A DNA stretch of 64,000 nt. It comes from Flammeovirgaceae bacterium UBA2371. Lineage in GTDB: Bacteria; Bacteroidota; Bacteroidia; Cytophagales; Cyclobacteriaceae. Every line of letters starts with the position of its first letter. The stretch's first letter is position 1. Below the pieces are notes generated by a model that saw only the letters and a list, made by a program, of their open reading frames with translations, made no database searches and was not told the DNA's origin. The stretch is from contig DDTF01000037.1 of NCBI GenBank assembly GCA_002345965.1, positions 51,493 to 115,492 of the forward strand, read 5' to 3'. The translations under genes were made by a program, and so were the position numbers. Below are positions 60,412 through 64,000 of this stretch, in pieces.

Positions 60412-63400
60412 CTAGGGTATCACAACAGGTCCAATGTTATTACTTTGCAATTTTTTAACTAACGACACAAAATCTTCCTTCATTAATTTATCATAAGCAG
60501 TTTCTTGAGCAGTGAGGTTACCTTTCAAAACATCATATACTTGATTATGCGAATCTGAAGGTTTGAAATCAGCTGTTGCTGCTGTATTGGTCAGGTAGTC
60601 CAGCTTCTCTCCTATTTTTGCAGGCCAACGAACTACATCCTGACCGGTTCCTGTTACCTTGGTTTGCACTAAGTTCCCCTCCAACTCACTTAACTTTTTT
60701 TCCATGTCGCTTATCTCTTTGTTCATAGTGTTGTCACCTTTGGCCTTCAAAGCATCCATCAAATCCAACAATTGTCTGCGAGCCGATTCTATGGTATTGA
60801 CCATATCCGCTAACTTATTCATATCTTTTCTGGCCTTTAGAATAAAGTCAGTTTGCGCTTTAATGTCATCTAATGATCCTTCAGAATGAGGATCTTTTAA
60901 CACATTAATGGTGGATTTAAAGCTTTGGTTGCCTGCAACTAAATGCACATTGTAGGTGCCGGGGGGAACTAAATAAGTATGAGGTCCAAAATTCGGATTT
61001 TTCCTCGTTCTGTTCTCCGCCATCGGAAACCATGGTGCTGCCTCTGGTGTTGTGCGAAACATGATCTCAGTAGTAGGGTTACTTCGTAAGTTCCACCATA
61101 CACGGTTTATACCTGGCTTGGCTTTGTGTTCAATAGTTCGCACGGTATCCCCTGCCATATTTACAAAATGAATTTTTACACTGTCCATCTCAGAGGCAGA
61201 CCAGTAATTAATAGGTGCACCATAGGGAGGATCTTCGCCTGAAGAAGCTTCGGGGAAAAACTGCATGTTACTGGTGATTCCCTGAAAACGATAGGTATCA
61301 TGAGGATTAAATAAGGCCATTTTTGTATTGGTATCAGTTGGCATTTGTTGCAAAGGAGAGATGTCATCCAATATCCATATTCCTCTTCCGTAAGTTCCAA
61401 CTACAAGGTCATTAAAATGCTCCTGGATGTCTATCCAATACATAGGTGTATGGGGCAAGTTGTTCATGAAAGTTTGCCAGTTCTCACCATCATCAAAGGA
61501 AACATAAAGTTTTGTTTCTGTCCCCAGATAAAGTAATCCTTTCCTTATCGGATCTTCTTTGATATGGCGGGCATAATTTAAATTACCCACATCAATTCCT
61601 TTGGTTAGCTTTTTCCATGTCTTTCCGAAATTATCCGTCTTATAAACAAACGGTTGAAAGTTACCTACTTCATGCAAGTCGATAGTCAGATAGGCTTTGC
61701 CCTCACTCCATCTGGAGGGATCAATATTTCTTACTGTTCCCATCGGGGGCAACTCCGGGATATTCTTGGTCACATTGGTCCATGTTTTTCCGCCATCCTG
61801 ACTTACCTGAACTTGTCCATCATTGGTGCCTGCCCAAAAGACACCTTTTTTAATGGGAGATTCTTCAAAGGCATAAATGACATTGGCGTACTCTACGCCA
61901 ATATTATCCGGGGTCAGTCCTCCCGACTTATTCTGCTTGGTTTTATCATTCAACGTTAGGTCCGGACTGATAACATCCCAGGTTTGGCCGCCATTGGTCG
62001 TTCGATGTACCACCTGACTTGTTACGTATATGGTATTGTTATCGTGCGGAGAAATCAAAAGTGGGAAAGTCCACTGGAACCTGTACTTCACTTCAGAAGC
62101 TGGATGTCCTGTTGTCAACTCGGGCCAAACCTCTACGTGCCTAAATTGTCTAGTCTTTTCATTAAAGCGAGTGACCACTCCACCCAGTGCCCCATAACCG
62201 GATGCACTCGACCAGACTATATCTGAATTCTTAGGATCAGGGGTGGCAAATCCGCTTTCCCCACCACCCACATCATGCCACATGCCCGTAGGAATTATAC
62301 CATTGCCAAAGAAGCCCAATACGCGCGAACGACTGGGTCCACGCATTGCAGGCCCATCCTGACGATTGGTAAGCACATTGTAAGGAATGGCATTGTCAGT
62401 AGTTACGTGATACAATTGCGCAACAGGCAGCTGTATTCGCAACCACGTTTTAGTTCTGTTCTTGGAAATCGAAACACCACCATCTCCCGCTACAATCATG
62501 CGATCACCATTGGATGGGTCGATCCACATATCATGGTGATCCCAGTTGGGCTGAGCGGCAATATTCATTGGCTCTAATGTTTTGCCACCATCGATGCTGT
62601 TAAAAAAGGAAAAGGATACAAAATAGATTTCGTTTGGATTGTCAGGCGAAACGGCACTGCGTGTATAGTATGCCTGTCGCCCGGTCATGTTACGATCATG
62701 ACTTAAAAGTTTCCATGACTTCCCCTTATCATCTGAACGCCATAATTCCCCGCTTTCAGGTTTATCACCAATGGCTTCTACACCATCTCCCGTTTCAATC
62801 AATGCATATACTCTATCAGGATCCGCAGGCGTCATTGATAGTGCAATTTTTCCAACAGGTTGCTCTGGCAATCCGTTGCCTTTTAATTTGATCCAGGACT
62901 CACCGCCATCTTTAGACATGTGGATACCACTGCCTACACCACCGCTGGTACGGTTCCATGTGCGCAATGAAAGTTGCCACATACCCGCAAACAAAATTCT
63001 GGGATTGGAAGGATCCATTACTAAGTCCGATGTTCCTGTATTTTCATCAACAAACAGCACGTGCTTCCATGTCTTTCCACCATCTGTTGTTTTGTGTACA
63101 CCGCGTTCCTTTTGAGGGGCATAGGCATGTCCCAGCGCTCCCACATATACCGTGTTAGGATCTCTTGGATCTACAATAATTCTTGATATCCTTCCAGTAT
63201 TATCAAGACCCATATGATTCCAGGTAGCTCCGGCATCAGTCGATTTCCACACGCCATTTCCGATAGAAACATTAGAGCGAATAAATGGCTCTCCTGTTCC
63301 GGCATAAATCACCTGATCATCAGATGGAGCTACCGCCAAGGCACCTATGGCATGAACGGGCTTGTCGTCAAAAATGGGTTTCCAGTTCAATCCACCATCC

Positions 63401-63609
63401 TCTGTTTTCCATATTCCTCCAGTTGCGGCCCCTGCGTAATAAACCATATCGTTACCTGGTACGCCTACTGCACAAGTTACTCTGTTGCCCACCGGCCCAA
63501 TGTGTCTGAAATTGAGTTGTGCTGTTTGTTCTTTACTTAGCTTTTGGGCCATCAGCGACTGAAAAGCAAATACGATCATCAAGCAGCAAAATGTTGATTT
63601 TAAATTCAT
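60412..63609 (-). CDS. Second giant secreted sortilin (VPS10)-like propeller protein
   Basis: 1065 residues, paralogue of the product of 33944-37219. Signal peptide ends QSLMAQ. Conserved opening FRHIGPVGNRVTCAVGV, then Asp-box repeats KTEDGGLNWK, KSTDAGATWN, KTTDGGKTWK, MSKDGGESWI, RSDDKGKSWK and NRTKTWLR. The second propeller contains VSQDGGKTWTNVTKNI and the C-terminal part TYNVHLVAGNQSFKSTINVL plus helices ESARRQLLDLMDALKAKG. Like its paralogue it lacks a type IX sorting domain. Both paralogues lie near exported hydrolases (M14, DUF885). Function is unknown; the glycosyl hydrolase label seen in databases is not supported by visible residues. Confidence 0.8.
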   Translation of the reverse strand: MNLKSTFCCLMIVFAFQSLMAQKLSKEQTAQLNFRHIGPVGNRVTCAVGVPGNDMVYYAGAATGGIWKTEDGGLNWKPIFDDKPVHAIGALAVAPSDDQVIYAGTGEPFIRSNVSIGNGVWKSTDAGATWNHMGLDNTGRISRIIVDPRDPNTVYVGALGHAYAPQKERGVHKTTDGGKTWKHVLFVDENTGTSDLVMDPSNPRILFAGMWQLSLRTWNRTSGGVGSGIHMSKDGGESWIKLKGNGLPEQPVGKIALSMTPADPDRVYALIETGDGVEAIGDKPESGELWRSDDKGKSWKLLSHDRNMTGRQAYYTRSAVSPDNPNEIYFVSFSFFNSIDGGKTLEPMNIAAQPNWDHHDMWIDPSNGDRMIVAGDGGVSISKNRTKTWLRIQLPVAQLYHVTTDNAIPYNVLTNRQDGPAMRGPSRSRVLGFFGNGIIPTGMWHDVGGGESGFATPDPKNSDIVWSSASGYGALGGVVTRFNEKTRQFRHVEVWPELTTGHPASEVKYRFQWTFPLLISPHDNNTIYVTSQVVHRTTNGGQTWDVISPDLTLNDKTKQNKSGGLTPDNIGVEYANVIYAFEESPIKKGVFWAGTNDGQVQVSQDGGKTWTNVTKNIPELPPMGTVRNIDPSRWSEGKAYLTIDLHEVGNFQPFVYKTDNFGKTWKKLTKGIDVGNLNYARHIKEDPIRKGLLYLGTETKLYVSFDDGENWQTFMNNLPHTPMYWIDIQEHFNDLVVGTYGRGIWILDDISPLQQMPTDTNTKMALFNPHDTYRFQGITSNMQFFPEASSGEDPPYGAPINYWSASEMDSVKIHFVNMAGDTVRTIEHKAKPGINRVWWNLRSNPTTEIMFRTTPEAAPWFPMAENRTRKNPNFGPHTYLVPPGTYNVHLVAGNQSFKSTINVLKDPHSEGSLDDIKAQTDFILKARKDMNKLADMVNTIESARRQLLDLMDALKAKGDNTMNKEISDMEKKLSELEGNLVQTKVTGTGQDVVRWPAKIGEKLDYLTNTAATADFKPSDSHNQVYDVLKGNLTAQETAYDKLMKEDFVSLVKKLQSNNIGPVVIP

Positions 63610-63654
63610 AGCTGTATTTTTTTGACTTGGGAAGTATTTGAAATATAGCTAAAC

Positions 63655-63662
63655 TACCTTTG
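63655..63662 (+). promoter_or_regulatory. -7 promoter box for the truncated FAD oxidoreductase
   Basis: TACCTTTG is a full TAnnTTTG match, 57 bases before the ATG at 63719. Confidence 0.4.
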
Positions 63663-63718
63663 AAAATGAAGCAGAGAATGAACAGCGGCAGAATAATGAT
63701 AAAGGCACTGTGAAACTT

Positions 63719-64000
63719 ATGCCAGGAGACGTACAACAATATGATTGCATTGTAATCGGTAAGGGACTGATCGGATCCGCTGCCGCTCGCTACCTTAAAA
63801 GTTCTCTCAACCGGGTTGCCATCATAGGCCCTGACGAACCCATTCATAACTTAAGTAAAGCACAGGTGTTTGCCAGTCATTATGATCAATCCCGCGTTCA
63901 ACGCGTAATCGGAATAGATCCAGTTTGGACTTTACTTAACAAAAAATCCACCTCTCATTATCCAAAGTTAGAGGCGGAAAGTGGCATTCAGTTTCATTAC
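63719..64000 (+). CDS. FAD-dependent oxidoreductase (DAO family), truncated by window edge
   Basis: 94 residues in frame to the right edge, no stop. The N-terminus reads YDCIVIGKGLIGSAAARYL, the Rossmann dinucleotide-binding motif GxGxxG with the usual spacing, then NRVAIIGPDEP (second strand end) and QVFASHYDQSRVQRVIG. This is the start of a D-amino-acid oxidase/sarcosine oxidase-like flavoprotein. The substrate-binding half lies outside. It is transcribed away from the propeller gene with about 109 bases between. Confidence 0.75.
   Translation, partial: MPGDVQQYDCIVIGKGLIGSAAARYLKSSLNRVAIIGPDEPIHNLSKAQVFASHYDQSRVQRVIGIDPVWTLLNKKSTSHYPKLEAESGIQFHY

Noticed and set aside
1..64000. Search for CRISPR arrays, transposases, integrases, tRNA or rRNA genes
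   Set aside because: No regularly spaced repeats, DDE-type proteins, cloverleaf sequences or rRNA-like stretches were found on reading.

Overview
The window reads as the chromosome of an aerobic, AT-rich Bacteroidota, most likely order Cytophagales or a close relative. Supporting points are a fused CcoN-CcoO cbb3 oxidase operon with single-haem CcoP, a menaquinone methyltransferase (ubiE/menG) overlapping the type IX secretion gene porT, a PorE-like TPR/propeller/OmpA protein, families largely restricted to this phylum (DUF5606, DUF6588, DUF2911, DUF1987/SiaC), many lipoproteins and Ala-Gln-type signal peptides, and recurrent TAnnTTTG promoter boxes 22-57 bases before start codons. No rRNA, tRNA, CRISPR array, insertion sequence or prophage was seen. 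Coding density is high and no gap between genes exceeds about 250 bases. Both ends cut through genes.

Layout. 1-6000: a truncated saccharopine-reductase-like gene, cytidine deaminase, a SiaC-type phosphoprotein, a 1020-residue ABCG-like transporter with a large periplasmic insertion, a lipoprotein and a small secreted protein. 6000-11000: an esterase, then a minus-strand group (PorE-like OmpA protein, ubiE, porT, short-chain dehydrogenase). 11000-19300: housekeeping genes (engB, DUF5606, fbp, aspartate kinase, low-molecular-weight phosphatase, enoyl-CoA hydratase, an outer-membrane DUF6588 protein, Kdo transferase waaA, rsgA). 19300-25700: a three-gene GT2/GNAT/DUF4442 operon, a lysine-dehydrogenase-like enzyme, nhaC, a RNase D-like exonuclease and a secreted unknown. 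25900-33900: MFS transporter, bestrophin, M20 hydrolase, lipidated RidA, a large M14 peptidase, YdeI and a small membrane protein. 33900-42400: a giant sortilin-like propeller protein, birA, rsfS-ftsH, and an LpxH-like hydrolase with an overlapping secreted propeller-like gene. 42400-48100: a sigma-54 response regulator and NtrY-like kinase preceded by tandem operator-like palindromes, acpP, a YopX-like gene, a lipid kinase and a DUF2911 protein. 48100-56300: YciH, a DnaJ-like membrane protein, a double universal stress protein, and the operon ccoNO-ccoQ-ccoP-ccoG-ccoH-safE with an FNR/CRP-like site upstream. 56400-64000: a small secreted protein, a pentapeptide-solenoid/potassium-channel fusion, a DUF885 hydrolase, a second sortilin-like giant, and a truncated FAD oxidoreductase.

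How it fits together. Themes are low-oxygen respiration on menaquinone (ubiE, cco operon, stress protein), envelope biogenesis (waaA, LpxH, acpP, DUF6588, PorT/PorE), secreted protein and peptide breakdown (M14, DUF885, M20, sortilin-like propellers) and lysine/aspartate metabolism. The most unusual items are the solenoid-channel fusion (56772-58394), the paired 16-bp palindromes at 42450-42485, the hairpin whose T-run touches the ubiE start codon, and several convergent gene pairs that share or abut stop codons with no terminator. I did not find a clearly new multi-gene defence or biosynthetic system.
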